A stretch of 64,000 bases of DNA from Chrysomallon squamiferum (GCA_012295275.1 CM022665.1:35792022-35856021); one strand, 5' to 3'. Positions 1-13,392 are shown, counted from the stretch's first letter. Made by a program: numbers and translations. The notes: generated by a model not told the origin, from the sequence alone.

Positions 1-215
1 TAATACAAGACAGTCAAGAGCCTCAATGGCAAAACAATCCACAGCCATCATAACTAAACACTCGACAGCAATAATGATGAGAAAATCTACAGCTCAAATG
101 AAAAGATAATCTACAGATATAAGGACAAGATAATCTACAACACTAAGGAAATGATATTATAAGTCTCAAATGAAAACACAGTTTACAGCTCTAATGACAA
201 GACAGTCTACAACTT
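1..215. repeat. Degenerate minisatellite, about 24-bp unit
   Basis: About nine imperfect head-to-tail copies of a 23-25-bp unit are visible, each built around a core like GACAAGACAATCTACAGC. The array probably continues beyond the left edge. No gene is seen here. Confidence 0.75.
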
Positions 216-1440
216 TATTCCACCTACTAAAAGCAACAACATTTTCTTACAGAAATTATAATCACATACAATGGAGCGGTGATGACTTTGTTAGTGTCTT
301 GTTTGTCCTTGATAAACAATGTAATGAATGCCTACATTCTATTGTTTAGCATGGTCTAGAAACACAATGAACTGAATGACTAGAAAACATCTACTGAATC
401 TGTTAAAATATGTGAAACAGACGATGCTGTAGACTTCATTTTAATTATAAATAGCTACTACTACTCCTTCTACCATCACTGCTGTAACTGCTATCACTAC
501 TACAACTGCTACTACTATTACCAATGCTGCTACTACTATGAATACAACAATAAAATCAATTACTATTACTACTACAACTGCTGCTGCTACTACTACTAGC
601 ACTACTTCTGCTGCTGCTGCTACTACTATTAGCACTACTTCTGCTGCTGCTGCTACTACTACTAGCACTACTTCTGCTGCTGCTGCTGATTTTGTTTGAC
701 ATCTGCTGCTATATTACTACTACCACTATTACTGCTTTATACAACAACAACACATATCATCAACATTATTATTATTATTATTAAATGACAATAAGATAAA
801 CAACTGTCAGCTTTGCTGCAGATGTTAATATAGAGTGTACAAATTTTAAAAAATTAAGTATTTAACTTAAGTAAATAAATGGTTGATAAATCCCATGATT
901 TAAACAGAATTTGAAAAATTACACACACACACACACCATCAAGCATTTTTAACTTTATACAAATGATCTACATAATTTCTAATTAAAACGTTTAATAATA
1001 ATAAAGCAGGAAATAACATTAATCAAAAAAATAGTAATAACAAAAAATAAATAGAAAAAACACACCACCAAAACAACACTCCCCAAAACCCTCCAAAAAC
1101 CACAAAAAAACAAGCAAAAACAAACTTATTAAAAAATAATTTTTTTAAAACTATAACTAACAAAACTTGCATTCATTTTACACTTCACCCCATATTCTCA
1201 AATAACACAAGTTCCAATCGCCATTTTTATTGATAGCAATTATTAACACTGAGATGGTTTCTGTAATAATACGTAACAGTATTCGAACGTGTAACCAAGC
1301 ACAAACGTAATAGGAAAGCGAAATAACGAATATTGCAAAGAACGACTTTGTCACTTTCCAATATGCTTTCATATTAAAATTTACGTTCCTTGACAGTAAC
1401 CTGTAAAAAATTTATATCGAGACGTGCGAAAAAGAAAACC
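216..1440. other. Non-coding stretch with simple repeats
   Basis: AT-rich sequence with triplet-rich tracts. A 33-bp unit is repeated three times at about 586-690, with the core AGCACTACTTCTG at 598, 631 and 664 between CTA and CTG runs. A short (AC)n run lies near 922-936. The long valine/alanine-rich minus-strand frame over 441-668 is translated triplet repeat, not a gene. Confidence 0.6.
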
Positions 1441-1511
1441 TCAGTAGCGGCATCGGCATTTCGAGTAAACATAACTAACTAACGAATCAATGATAAGACG
1501 GACATACTCAC

Positions 1512-1707
1512 ATTCCAAACAACACGTCTTCGTTTTTCCTGGAGCAGACGATAATGTAGACACTTCCAGAAAACCGAAGATCATCATTAACATTAAAACA
1601 TATCTTCTTGGTGGTATATTATGATTGTTATTATTAATATATTGTTTGATATGTGGGAAATACTTGTTTTTGTGTTTATGTTGTCGTATTGTTCTGTTTC
1701 CCCACAC
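1512..1707 (-). other. Possible first exon of a secreted peptide gene (tentative)
   Basis: A minus-strand frame includes a methionine-rich hydrophobic run (MLMLMMIFGFLEVSTLSS) followed by a dicysteine, and then a good splice donor, GTGAGT, read at 1511-1506. It could be a signal-peptide exon of a gene running leftwards. No matching downstream exon was found between 1 and 1440, so this may be chance. The segment is less AT-rich than its surroundings, which is the only other support. Confidence 0.2.
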
Positions 1708-1829
1708 CTCACTTCTGAAAACGATGTACAGATCGTCTGCTCTACATCACCATGTTGTTTTGAATGAGAATGACAGTTTATAGGCCAGGCTAGCCATTGA
1801 GGAATTGGCCAATGCAAGCAACTGTGACA

Positions 1830-2287
1830 AAAATCAATATCAGATCCCTCGGGTTAGGGCCTAGTTACATTACACAACACTGGCTGGCTGTAGCATCTTT
1901 CCCTTCATCTTATCCCATTGTTATTACTGCGATGACGATTGTGCCCAAGGGCGGATCCGTATGAGATTTTGGATGCTGAGATATATGTGCATTATCGCCA
2001 ATATTTGTAAATGTTAACATATTTAATGAATGAGGTATAAAAAGGATAGCATTGATTTACGTTCTGTTAAAATTGCTTTAAGTTTAATTCGTTTTTGTAA
2101 ATCGCTCTGGGAAAGGCGACAACCAGTGTTAAAACTAGCAAGTTCGACATTAATACACTTTATGTTTTTGTTAAAACGACCATCACAACAGCAGCTTTTC
2201 GTCAACAACAAAGAGTACACTGAAAATATATAAATATTAAAACGTATGGTTGTTCTGATAAGTCATATAATATTATTATCCAACATA

Positions 2288-2352
<65 letters not shown>

Positions 2353-5300
2353 TTGTCTGTGTGTCCGTGTTTAAATATAGGTGACCTTTTAACACTAATT
2401 TTATATATATAAAAAATAATATTGGTAGGCATAAACCTAAACTTTGGTCTTGTTAACGCTAAATGAAGGATTTTTCCAGTGACTATTTAATAAATGACAG
2501 CATAGAAAAGAAATAATAAAGTATATTAAATAATAGTAATAATAAAAACAGTGCAAAGATGTTGTCACTTAACATTGTTTTATTTGAAAACGACGGTTTA
2601 ATGATGGCTGTTAAAGTAAAAGGTGAGCTAATTTATTTAAAGTGGCTTTATCCATATTTTCCAGTAAATACGATCATCAGAAGTATTGTTAACCGCCGCG
2701 CTTCAATGATTTCCTGAACGTCTACAGCTGATAGCCATAAAAATCTCGCCGTCATTTTATCGGCATCGTTAATCTAGCGACTTTTATTGCTTTTTGGAAA
2801 ATGAACCCGTCTCACTCTCAACATGACGCGGCAGTTAGGATAATCCTTAAGCAGGAAATAATATTTAAAAGTCTAATTTTGTTTATACCTCTTCCACTTT
2901 TAACGGCCAGAAATGGTCGTGGTGCATTGTCAAGCAATACCAGTATAAAAAGTAGTTTTCCGATCTTAGTAGTATAAAGAAATGAGTAATGTTGAAGCTT
3001 CTCGATCATATATGAATACGAATATGAAAAGTAATGGAAAATTATGTCATGCAGGGCTGGTTCATATAAAAATTGGTGGTTAAAATAATAATAATAATAA
3101 AATCACATAAAGCATCATCTTGGTGTATTCTTCATGCCTTCAACTTCAGGTTGTTCCGTGTCTACTTCTGGTAACTCATTTAGTCCCGAAATTTAATGAT
3201 TATTACCATTTCTAAACTCTGTATTTCCAACTATGTCCTATCTTCTGCTATTACAGTCTGTATTTTCAGTTACAGTAAAGTCACTCCACGTCACTGTTTC
3301 AAACATCGTTTTCATATTCTTTACATTTCACCTCTCCCAACAAAGTGAACAACTGTTCCTAAGTTAACATGTCATTTCTTCTGTTCGAGTCGTTCATTTA
3401 ATAATTTTTATATTTGCGATGCGCTGTGTTCAGCCCAACCTAACACCACTGTAGCAAAGTGTGCATGCGCGCGCGCGCGCGCGTGTGTGTGCGTCACGTT
3501 TATTATTATTTATTTCTAAATTATTATTTGTTTCTATGGAGCATAGTCACGTAGAAATAGTGTATTTAGAGGTAATTCGGCAGAATCTCGACGGGTGATC
3601 ACTAGATTCATTATCAAGACAGTCACAGTCACTACAAATTATAATACAATATTGTTTTTTTGTACAGAGGAGTTTTTGTTTTGTTTTATTTTTTATTTTT
3701 TGCTTAATAGGTAATTTGGAAATGTAACACACACACACACACACACACACAAGGCTTTGAGACTTAATCATTCAACATATACACATTAATGCTTCGCCTT
3801 CTGCATTGCCCTAATAACTCTGTGTATCATACAAACATACTTCCATTTACATTAACATTACTCCTCAAACATCTTTAAATCACCAGTTTTACCCTGTCCA
3901 TAATATGTTTAGCTACTGTCTGGGAACGATCTATAAACATAACGTTTATATATAATTAATTATAAAAGGATGTGTGCAACATTGTCACATTTCATATTAA
4001 ATACAAACGTTCAGTTATATTGGTGAATAGTTTAATTCGAGTTCTAAAACTCGGTTCCCCGAATGGAACATAATTCTGAAACTTTATCGACATATGGAGT
4101 CCAAGTCTACAATAAAAGGCTAAAGGTAAAAAATTGTATTGCATATAAATATTTTGCATTATTATGAAACTGGATGCCAAAGATACTGCAACACATATAA
4201 ACATATTTTTTTTTTGTAAGGTTATCTGGGTACTCAAAAGTTATCATCATCCGCCTTAGGAATGCGGGCGATTAACTGAGATCCGTTCAAGTCTCGTCAT
4301 CAACATCTGATATTTATTAAATCACAACAGACGAACTGTGTCTAATCAGTAATTCCAGTATACAATTAACATTTAAAATGCACCCTTATACATCAATATA
4401 TCAAACTCAGATATATAAACTGATAGTTGGCCACTTTTTCATGAATTATGGCTTTTTTTTTTTTCTTCTTCTTCTTCTTCTTCTTTTTTAAATATATATA
4501 TCGTAAAAATAATAATATCAATGAAAAACATTCTGATACTCACTGGACTATTATATCGTTGAATAGGAATGGATCTTTTAACATGCATCTTTCCTGACAC
4601 AAGAAAACAAATTCCATACAATATTAGCACTGGCTACAACAACAAATAAAGCAATGAACGCTTTGGGGAAGGCTGACCCTTCTCTCCGTCACGATGCAAG
4701 ATTTTTCTTCTAAATGATCTATGCAATATTATTAATATTATTATTATAATGTTATTGTGGTTGTTAATTTAAATAAAATTATTTTCTCTAGTAATACTGT
4801 AGGCAATTATAAAAACCTAAATGCAGATTTGAAACATGCAACGTGTAATAAATACCAAATATAACATAAAAAGAGATATGATCTCTGTACAAAATGTACT
4901 TTAAGAATTATTTTCCCTTTTCTCATATTATATTTCTGAAACATTGCTGATAATTATTTTATTCCGTTTTGTATATTTAACAACAATAACAAAACCAGCA
5001 ACAGTAATAGAAAAAATACATAAACAAAATATAAATTGAAACTGAAAGAAATAAGCATATGCAGTATGTAAATGTACTAACACAACGTGAGATAAGGTTT
5101 AAAAAATGAAAGAAACAAAACTTTTATCATTACACTACTTTTTTCAGTATGTATGTAATGTTAAAACGTATAGTTAAAAACATGTAGCGTATGTTTCATA
5201 ATAAACTTTGGCGTGACGCAAGAACATATTTGATCTGTAGTTCTCATCTGCTAACACAACAACGTAAAAGATTATTAAATTTATTAATTTAGTTTTTTTC

Positions 5301-5919
5301 ATATGATGTAAAAATCGTTGAGTGTATGTGAAAACAACAACAAAAAATTACAAAACAAACAAATAAACAAAAACAAAAACAAAACAAAACCAACACAACA
5401 CAACAACAAAAAGATCACCCTTGCAAAAAATGTTCACAGCAACAATGTATGACAATAACTGTATATATGAACGTACGTATATTTTTTAGAGCATTGTATA
5501 AATGTGTTTGTATGTTTATGAATGTGCACGTGTGTTTGTGTATTTATGAATGTTTCTAAGTTTGATTTATGGATCTATGTATGTATGCAATTTAAAAAAG
5601 TTACAAATAGTTTTAGTAAAAAAATGGAAAATTAAACAACCGAACAACAAAAACAAACAACAGCAACAAACAAAACAAACAAAAACAAAACAACAACAAC
5701 AGAAACATACAAAAAATCAGTATATAAAATATAAACGTAGATATAAACATACATTTATCTCCATCGAGAAACAGACACTGAAACATATGGACAGACAGAT
5801 ACACATATACACGTAAATACAGACACACATATAAATCTGCATGCCACGCCATGTTAACATAATATTTATTATGACTGAACGGCAGTGGGTGCAATAAGCT
5901 ACAATTATGTTACGACAGG
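1830..5919. other. Non-coding, microsatellite-bearing stretch
   Basis: No supported gene. It holds (CT)n followed by (GT)n at about 2291-2352, (GC)n/(GT)n at about 3468-3490, (AC)n at about 3727-3751, and A/C-rich simple sequence around 5330-5415 and 5640-5710. Short frames here are low-complexity translations. Confidence 0.6.
2291..2352. repeat. (CT)n then (GT)n microsatellite
   Basis: About 50 bases of uninterrupted CT dinucleotides followed by a short GT run. Confidence 0.95.
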
Positions 5920-6545
5920 TGGAATTAAAACAGGTGGGAGGAGTGGGTACAGTCTAAAACATTTCAGGAGCGTTAAAGCTGTGATAAAACTATGTTCGGT
6001 TCGGAGTTGGGAGGTAGTTAGAACAATATAAGATATATTTAACTTCAGACAGAGTTGAAATTGATAGAAAATATATCTGAGTGGGAGATGGGGATGGAGA
6101 TAGTGGGCATAACCTATATTTGACGACAGACAGAGCTAAAGCTTAAAAAAATTATATTTTGGTTTTAGGTGAAAAGCACAGGGTAGCATAAAAGCCACAT
6201 TTCGTGAGAAACAGAGTTAAAACTAGAGAGAGATAGAAGTCATTAGGTAATATTTTTACGATCGAGTGAAAAGTAAGATAAAACTACATTTGAGTAGGAT
6301 GTGGAAGACAGTGGGTACAGTATAAGCCATATTTGCAGACAGATAAAAGCTAAAACTGTGATAAAATTGTGTTTGTATGAGATGGGCGCCAGTGGATACA
6401 GTATAAGCTATATTTCGCGAGTTAACAACGATGATGCTATATTTGGTTAGTGAGTACACTATAAACCAAATTTTACTACAGAAAGAGTTAAAACTGTAAT
6501 ACAGTTATGTTTGGGAGTGAGGTGGGAGGCAGTGGGAAGGATTTA
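5920..6545. repeat. Degenerate tandem repeat, roughly 80-110-bp monomer
   Basis: Repeated phrases recur in the same order about six times: a G-rich GGGAGGCAGTGGGTACAG-like block, then TATAAGCCATATTT, then GACAGACAGAGTTAAAACTG, then GATAAAACTAT. Spacing and sequence vary, so this is an old decaying satellite or the array core of an unidentified repeat. No open frame runs through it. Confidence 0.7.
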
Positions 6546-7333
6546 CAAGAGATTTTTGCCATCATGTTGCACTGGAATAACACACACGTCTTATATAAGA
6601 CGATACTCATATTTATTATCTCAGGTGAACTCGAGTTGTTCCACTTTATACACAAAAATGTAAGCTGACCTTTAAACACAGCGGCAGTCAGGAGCGGATC
6701 CATCAAGGCGTGTATTGCGGGACGGATCTGTTATGAAGCTAATAACACTTAAGCTTCAGGATGGTCCCCAGAAACAACTTTAGTCCACATTGCTTTCAGA
6801 AATGTAATATAAATCTGAAATTCCATGATTAAATTATTAGAAAAATAGTTTTGTGCTCTGTCACGGAATATGTCTACCGAAGAAGATAACAGTGGTTACC
6901 TAGGCCTCCGAAGTTTGGTACAAACGATTCAACGAAACTGGTTTTTTTTTTAGCCGTATATTATATTTGAGATTAACATGAAATAAAACAAAAGTAGCTT
7001 CAAAAGGGGTCGAATCCTCTCTTCTCTCAGGGTAATTTTACTTTTGCTTGTTTTTCCAAGGATATAACAGTTGCAGGTCTCTCCCCTTCAACTGCCATTT
7101 TTAATGTATGACAAAGTAAACGTTGTATTCATGGATTATGCCCCAGAAATGTGTTTCATAACACAAACACATGCACACGCATATACCTATCTCTCAGAAG
7201 TATGCATATAAATCAGCAACAAAAAAACAACAACAAAAAACTCCAATAATAATAATACAAAGAATAACTAACTAACTAACTAAATAAATAAATAAATAAA
7301 TAATCAAATAATCAAATGATAAATACATGAAAA

Positions 7334-7543
7334 TTAAAATGTTAGAAAATATTCATGATTTAATGCAGTAATACATTTATATTGGCTAGAGGAACATGTA
7401 CATTTGGCAGCTTGGCTGTAGAGTTTGGCGACCTTTTGTGTCATCGTTTGATGCCGTTTCTTTCCAACCTGTTTCTTACGGCGCTGCAGAATGTAGACGT
7501 TTTCTGGCCCCAGGCTTATTCTCTGTTTATCTCTTTGTGACAT
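7334..7543 (-). other. Possible terminal coding exon (tentative)
   Basis: A less AT-rich block of about 170 bases is open on the minus strand for 69 codons. It has a basic central part (LQRRKKQVGKKRHQ) and a CTCSSSQYKC cysteine cluster near its end. It looks less random than neighbouring frames, but no upstream exon or recognised domain supports it. It could be the last exon of an unseen gene or chance. Confidence 0.2.
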
Positions 7544-7766
7544 TGCATTTCAGATACACAGAAATAAAACAATATTTTGCTCTTAGCAGGTCAGTAACAT
7601 TTCGTACACTCCGCGGAATAACTCCGTTTCTATTTATATAAATGTGTATGTACATACATGTGTGGCGGTATATATATATAAAATAAACTATATCATTTTT
7701 TTCTAAATAGGATTTTAACTCAGAAACTAGCACATAGCGTTTATCGGTGTATGTGCGTGTATGTAC

Positions 7767-7769
<3 letters not shown>

Positions 7770-7803
<34 letters not shown>

Positions 7804-7860
7804 GTATGTATGTATGTATGTATGTATGTATATGTATATGGGGTGTGTGTGTGTATACAT
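7770..7860. repeat. (AT)n, (GTAT)n and (GT)n microsatellite
   Basis: An AT dinucleotide run passes into GTAT tetranucleotides and then GT dinucleotides. Frames on both strands here are translated repeat. Confidence 0.9.
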
Positions 7861-8165
7861 GTGCGCACTCGCGCGCTAAATGCGCTTGTTCACCTATCTT
7901 TTGAAAGAATAATTAAGTTTCGCCATGACTAGCTTTTGCTAAACATTTATTTGATCTGTTATGCATCAAGTTATATGGACTTTTGAAATAAAAATAAATT
8001 TAAAAAAATGGAAAATGTGTAATATAAATAAAATACATCAACGTTATTTTTCAGTGTAGCGATTAGTTAGTTTATGAGGACTCAGTCTTTTTAAGTCATG
8101 TGTTTAGATCTGAGAAAAATTATTTACGATATAAAAATAAAACAGATATAATAATATGTATAGAT

Positions 8166-8166
8166 C

Positions 8167-8229
<63 letters not shown>

Positions 8230-8255
8230 AAAAAATATAAAATAAATAAATAAAT
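8166..8255. repeat. (AAT)n microsatellite
   Basis: About 18 uninterrupted AAT triplets, followed by AAAT-type simple sequence. Confidence 0.95.
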
Positions 8256-8773
8256 AAACGTAGCATATATAAAAATTACTTTAGTAATGGTGAATTGTAA
8301 AAATAATTCACTACGTTATTTGTCTGTCTTTTATTTGTTTGCCAGTTAAAATATCCTTCTCACGCTCTTACACGTATTTCTCAGATTTTATTAAGATTTC
8401 TAAAAATGTAGATAATATGACTTTTTCACGTCATTATCTTCTGCATTAAATTACCTATTGTTTTAATCACCATAATTTCACAAAAGTCAAGAAACACACA
8501 CTACTATAAAATGAGATCTCAGTATTTAAATGAATGAATAAATAAATTAATTCATTAATCAACAACAACAACAACAACAACAATAATAATAATAATTCTG
8601 TTATAAACAAGAATACCAAAAAATAGACAAACTCCTCCCTGAATAAATTTTTGGAACAGCCCTGCTTTATACCTACTTTGACCAAGATTAGTTACATAAG
8701 ACATGACCTAAATTCCAGTTGGTATATCGGAAACATTCTGAAATATTACAGCAGTTAATGAAAACGTCATGCC

Positions 8774-11313
8774 ATGAAAACAAACATAATTTATTTCGTT
8801 CTAGGTAAGTTATGTACAAAAACAAGTTCAGTACAGCTTAATACCTGTACAGTTTATACGTTTTTAAATAAATAATAGTGTATATAATACTTAAATTAAT
8901 ATTTACAGTACTGGATAATATTAAGCAGGCGACATTACATCGTTCATTACAATACGACTTTTTTTATTTTATTTTTTGTTTTGTTTTGGGTTTTTTCGTC
9001 GTTTGTATGACAGCTTTCCATAAAAAAAAAATAATAAAAATAAAAATATATATACTCAATATATTAAATTAATGATGTGCATGTATATAAATATGTATGC
9101 GCGCGCGTGAATTGAAGTATTTCATTATATAACTGCCTTTATATACTTATTAAGAACAAATTATATTGTAAACATTTAGTTATTCAACCAAAAGTCATAT
9201 TTGTTTGGTAATAGCTAACACAGATAATTAACTGTACATGTGTGTAGTAAATAAAGGTAAGTCGGTGGTGTTTCTATAAAAGTGATTTACCGGGCTGCAG
9301 GTGGCTTTGTTCGGACCTGTTCAAACAGAACAGTACGTACACACAGCGTGAGCTGTGTCTAGGTGTATCGAGGTTTTGGCAGTAGATAAACAAGGGGCGG
9401 ATCCAGATGACGAACAAGGGTGGAGTATCCATCCAGAAGTTTTCTCTTATTCCTAAAAGTTACATTCTTGTGTAAAAGTATTTATGTTTAATATTAATGT
9501 TGTTTCTGTCAAACATAATTATGATTTTCGAATAATTATAATATGAAAGAAAGAACATTTATAAATACACATATTCGTACGTTTGTGTGTGTGTGTGTGT
9601 GTAGATACACACATACACAAACACTCATGCATATTATTAATTAATTTATTTAGTTATTTCAATATACTTTAAAGCGAAATGATCTACTAAAGTCTGTCAG
9701 CTTTTACTAAAACATTTTGTTAACTTTCATCTGATTTTTGTTTCATGTTGTACAGTCCTAGCTTTGACAAAAGGAGATGAATGCGATCATCAGAAAGCAA
9801 TCACTTGTTTGTTTCCTAACTTGGAGAGGATAAACTCTGCTCAACAAACAGGAAACGTCACAGCTCAATGCACGTGAGGTTTTTGCTGTAACTCAGCTTG
9901 TATAGACGTTTTGCAATATTAAGTAGACAGATCAATTTGCAGAGGTTCGTGTATCCATGTCTGTCCTTGAGTATATGATTATGTATTTGCATATGTATTT
10001 ATAATCAATAGTGATTATTAAATTTATTTTATATTCTTATTCAGAAAAAGACGCACCCCCCACACACATACACAAATAAATATTTACGTGCACCTACAGA
10101 TACGCACAAGACATATTACAGACATGTAGACTGTACGCTGTTGTTCTGTCAGAGTTTCTAACACTTTATTCCTTTTATCTGTTTACATGTCTATCAAAGT
10201 TTCGTTTATTGTAGGGTGGACATATCTATTTATTCATTACACATATACTTATATATATATTTATTTATTACATACATGTGTACCAAAGTTTAATTTATTA
10301 CAGGGTGACATGGCAGGTATTAAATTGTTTGAAAGACATACCTAACTGTGTGAACACAACGGCAGTGAAAGTCGCCAAAACAAAGATGATAGGTTTAGGC
10401 TGTGCTGGTAAGTTATCATAATGTCAAATATGTTAAATATTTATCAGGTACCCCAAATATTTAAACTATGAAAAGTTTACGTTGTACTATTTGGTATGTT
10501 ATAAAAATACCAGGTACATTAAATATTTAATATATAAAATATAAAAAGTTTAGATTGTTTAAATTATCAGAAACATTAAACATTTAACTATCTCATATTA
10601 TGTTTCCAATTTTTTTACAAATTGTTTTATTTGACATTTTATTTTAAAAATGAGGTTTTTATATTGTTGACAAAAACACTTGTGCTGTATAAAATTAAAC
10701 CTAATTGCGAAAGTTTTTTGAGGTTAAACATTTCATTTATTAGAGTTTGACGTAAGAAGTAAATTGATTATAAAACGGACCAGTGTGTTCGTTACAAAAA
10801 GAAATTCATGTTATATTTTCATTAAAAAATAATAATAATAAAAAATATAATAATAATAAAAAAATGCTAGCATCATTATTTTTATTTTAGAACACGAAAT
10901 CGTTTATCATGACTGTCTTTTAAAACTTTCCCTTGTAGTGTTATACATTTTATTTCATAATTAATAATGAAAAATAATATTTTACTAATTTTCAAAGACA
11001 ATTCCACAATAACATGCAGTATTAATCTAGGTAGAAATCATATCGCGATATTCTCGATCAGTGCGGTTTTCCATACAAATCATACATTTGTTGTTAAGGT
11101 TATTATTACATTGTTGACTGATAGACCTATCTACAATTCAACTAAACACAAATGTTTATTCAGATACACATACACATCGGAGTTTTCTTTCCGATTACAA
11201 TGTCATTCCGAAACTAGTTTACTAAGTGTCTTTCTTATCATCCGTATTTACACAACTCTGAAGTAAGAACATTGTTCAGTGTCTGTACTGAGTGGAAAAT
11301 GTGTGTAAAACAT

Positions 11314-11356
<43 letters not shown>

Positions 11357-12058
11357 ATGTAGGAAAAACGGCACTGGAAAATACGGCACCCTGAAAAGAA
11401 TAGCACTGTGCAGATTTGGAAACAGTGGCACGTTTTATCTGTGGTATGAGTATTTACATTAGGTACATCTGTATGAACGTGTCTGTATGTATGTACTTAC
11501 TCATTTACTTATGTATATGAAAGCATATATGTATGTATGTATGTATATATATATATATATATATATATTTCTATGTGTGTGTATATATATGTGTGTATGT
11601 GTAATATTAAACTCTTGATATAATTCTGTATTTTGTTAAGCAAAACCAAGTGGCTGAGTGATGCTATATATAAATATACATGTATGAAACAATATTGCAT
11701 GAATAAACTGTATTTTCAAAAGTACTTTTACATTTTTTAATCAAAGCAACTGTATAGAAAAAATAAATAAGGGCCATTTGTTCCAAATCTGCACAATGCC
11801 ATTTCGTCCAGGTGCCATTTTTTTTCCGTACCCCCCCACAAGAACAAAACATAATTGTACATACGTACATACATACATAGATACAAATAATTAAACAAAC
11901 AGACAGATATATAATTAATTTCGCATTTTATTTATTTATTCATTCATTTATTTGTGTATTCAATTTCAGGTTTGGGTGTGAAAACGCACTCGTCCTGGAT
12001 TCTGGTGAATTTTTTGTTGCTGACTTTGGCTTTTATCAATAGGGTCATGAACTTGTGA
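8774..12058 (+). CDS. Four-exon small secreted, probably GPI-anchored six-cysteine protein; family not recognised
   Basis: Exons assembled by reading splice sites: 8774-8804 (donor GTAAGT), 9756-9873 (acceptor TTGTACAG, donor GTGAGG), 10304-10407 (acceptor TTTATTACAG, donor GTAAGT) and 11970-12058 (acceptor TCAATTTCAG, stop TGA). Intron phases 1, 2 and 1 all agree, and the joined frame is 113 codons. The product has a signal peptide (residues 1-17, MKTNIIYFVLVLALTKG) and cysteines at 20, 28, 49, 58, 65 and 83. N-glycosylation sequons lie at 44 and 67, and a small/polar stretch is followed by a hydrophobic tail (about 94-107), as in GPI-anchor signals. Six cysteines suggest three disulfides. 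The family is unknown and no function is proposed. A two-codon upstream ORF (ATGCCATGA from 8769) overlaps the start codon. Intron 3 holds a MITE-like element and an inverted-repeat arm. The main uncertainty is that no transcript supports the model. Confidence 0.75.
11174..11312 (+). repeat. Left arm of a 139-bp inverted repeat
   Basis: This segment in intron 3 of the six-cysteine gene matches the reverse complement of 13393-13531 with one visible mismatch and no gaps. The arms are 2.08 kb apart and bracket the gene's last exon. Confidence 0.9.
11318..11354. repeat. (AC)n microsatellite
   Basis: About 18 AC dinucleotides between the inverted-repeat arm and the MITE-like element. Confidence 0.95.
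11358..11831. mobile_element. MITE-like element with long degenerate terminal inverted repeats
   Basis: The left end (11358-11430) and the reverse complement of the right end (11770-11831) share the same order of motifs: GTA-GGAAAAA, several GGCAC boxes, and CTGTGCAGATTTGGAA. That makes terminal inverted repeats of roughly 60-70 bp around a microsatellite-rich centre with no coding frame. Superfamily and exact target-site duplication could not be assigned. It lies within intron 3 of the six-cysteine gene. Confidence 0.6.
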
Positions 12059-13392
12059 CCTTTGCAGAACACGTGCGGCGCAGACATCATTAGAGGGCGA
12101 GAGGACTTGACATGAGTGACCACTGTTCAATTTTATTTTACATTTTTACTTGTGAATGAAATTATTTATGTAAAATTTAAGTATGTGTATGTTAAACATT
12201 TAATTATTAATTTTCAATTTTTTTATAATTTTTTTTTTTTTAAGAGTATATCGAACTTTTAATTATTTATTTATTTATTGTATTTTATTGTCAGTTGTTG
12301 GAGTGTCGGTCACATTTAACATCATTAATTAAAGAGCAAGAAATCATATATATATATATATATTGCTCAGATGGAATTCAGATGTAATAATGTCAGTGTT
12401 TATTTTATTATTATTTTTTTCTTTTTATCTTTGTTGTTTTCAGATTTAATCATCATCATCATTATTATTATTGTGAATTAACTTTTGTAATATTTTCTTA
12501 AAGAGTTTATTTTATTTATTTATTTTATGATACAACTTATTTTTATTTCATATAATAATTTGTTTATTTCTTAGTTTATTTAATTAATTATTTATTTATT
12601 TATTTTATTTTGTTTTTATTTTTTAAAATCCTTCTTATGTTTTAGTTTCTATTTCAACATCTTTCTCTTAACGTTTTTTTTTTTTTTTTTTTTTTTGACC
12701 GCTGAATATAGCATAGCGCGCCAGCTTTATTGAGAACATGGTTCCGTATCGGTCCTGTCAGTAGTGTTTGATATTTGTATGAAGATTTATTTTTACGACT
12801 GGTGTTGAAAGATAACGATATTTTAACCATAGATTATCCTTTAAATAATTTTTTTTTTTTTTTTTTTTTCTCAAGCGGTATGTAAATGTTTATAATTTGA
12901 AATTATAAATTTTACTGTTCACCATTCTTGTCGTCGATATTTTTTCACCAGTGCTTGCCGCCCTATCCACTATGGGGGGTTATAGTGCAACTGAGAAACC
13001 CTCCCACCATAATCCGCCCCTGAGATGATATTTAAAACAATTATTATCTATATATATATATCAATTTTTTAAATATATATTAGCTTGTATTTGGGCATTA
13101 AAATAAACATTCATCCAAATATAAATATACATACACATAAATACATATATGTACAAACTACATAACACATAATACATTAAAAATTTCCATATTTTATATT
13201 AAATAGTCATATTTTAATTGAAATAATAAAATTATAAAATACACATTAATTTGCAAATAATGCGTATAAAAACTGACAATTACTTGCAGATTAATTATCA
13301 TTAATTATCAAGTCAGTTTTACATAAATTCCTATTACTTGCACAGACATTAATTATTATTCTTTGTGTCTTTTTTTCTTGTGTGTGCGTGTG

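Noticed and set aside
441-668. 75-codon valine/alanine-rich frame on the minus strand
   Set aside because: It is the translation of CTA/CTG triplet repeats and has no independent support.
4225-4320. tRNA-like GTTCAAGTCTC string
   Set aside because: The surrounding bases do not fold into acceptor and anticodon stems.
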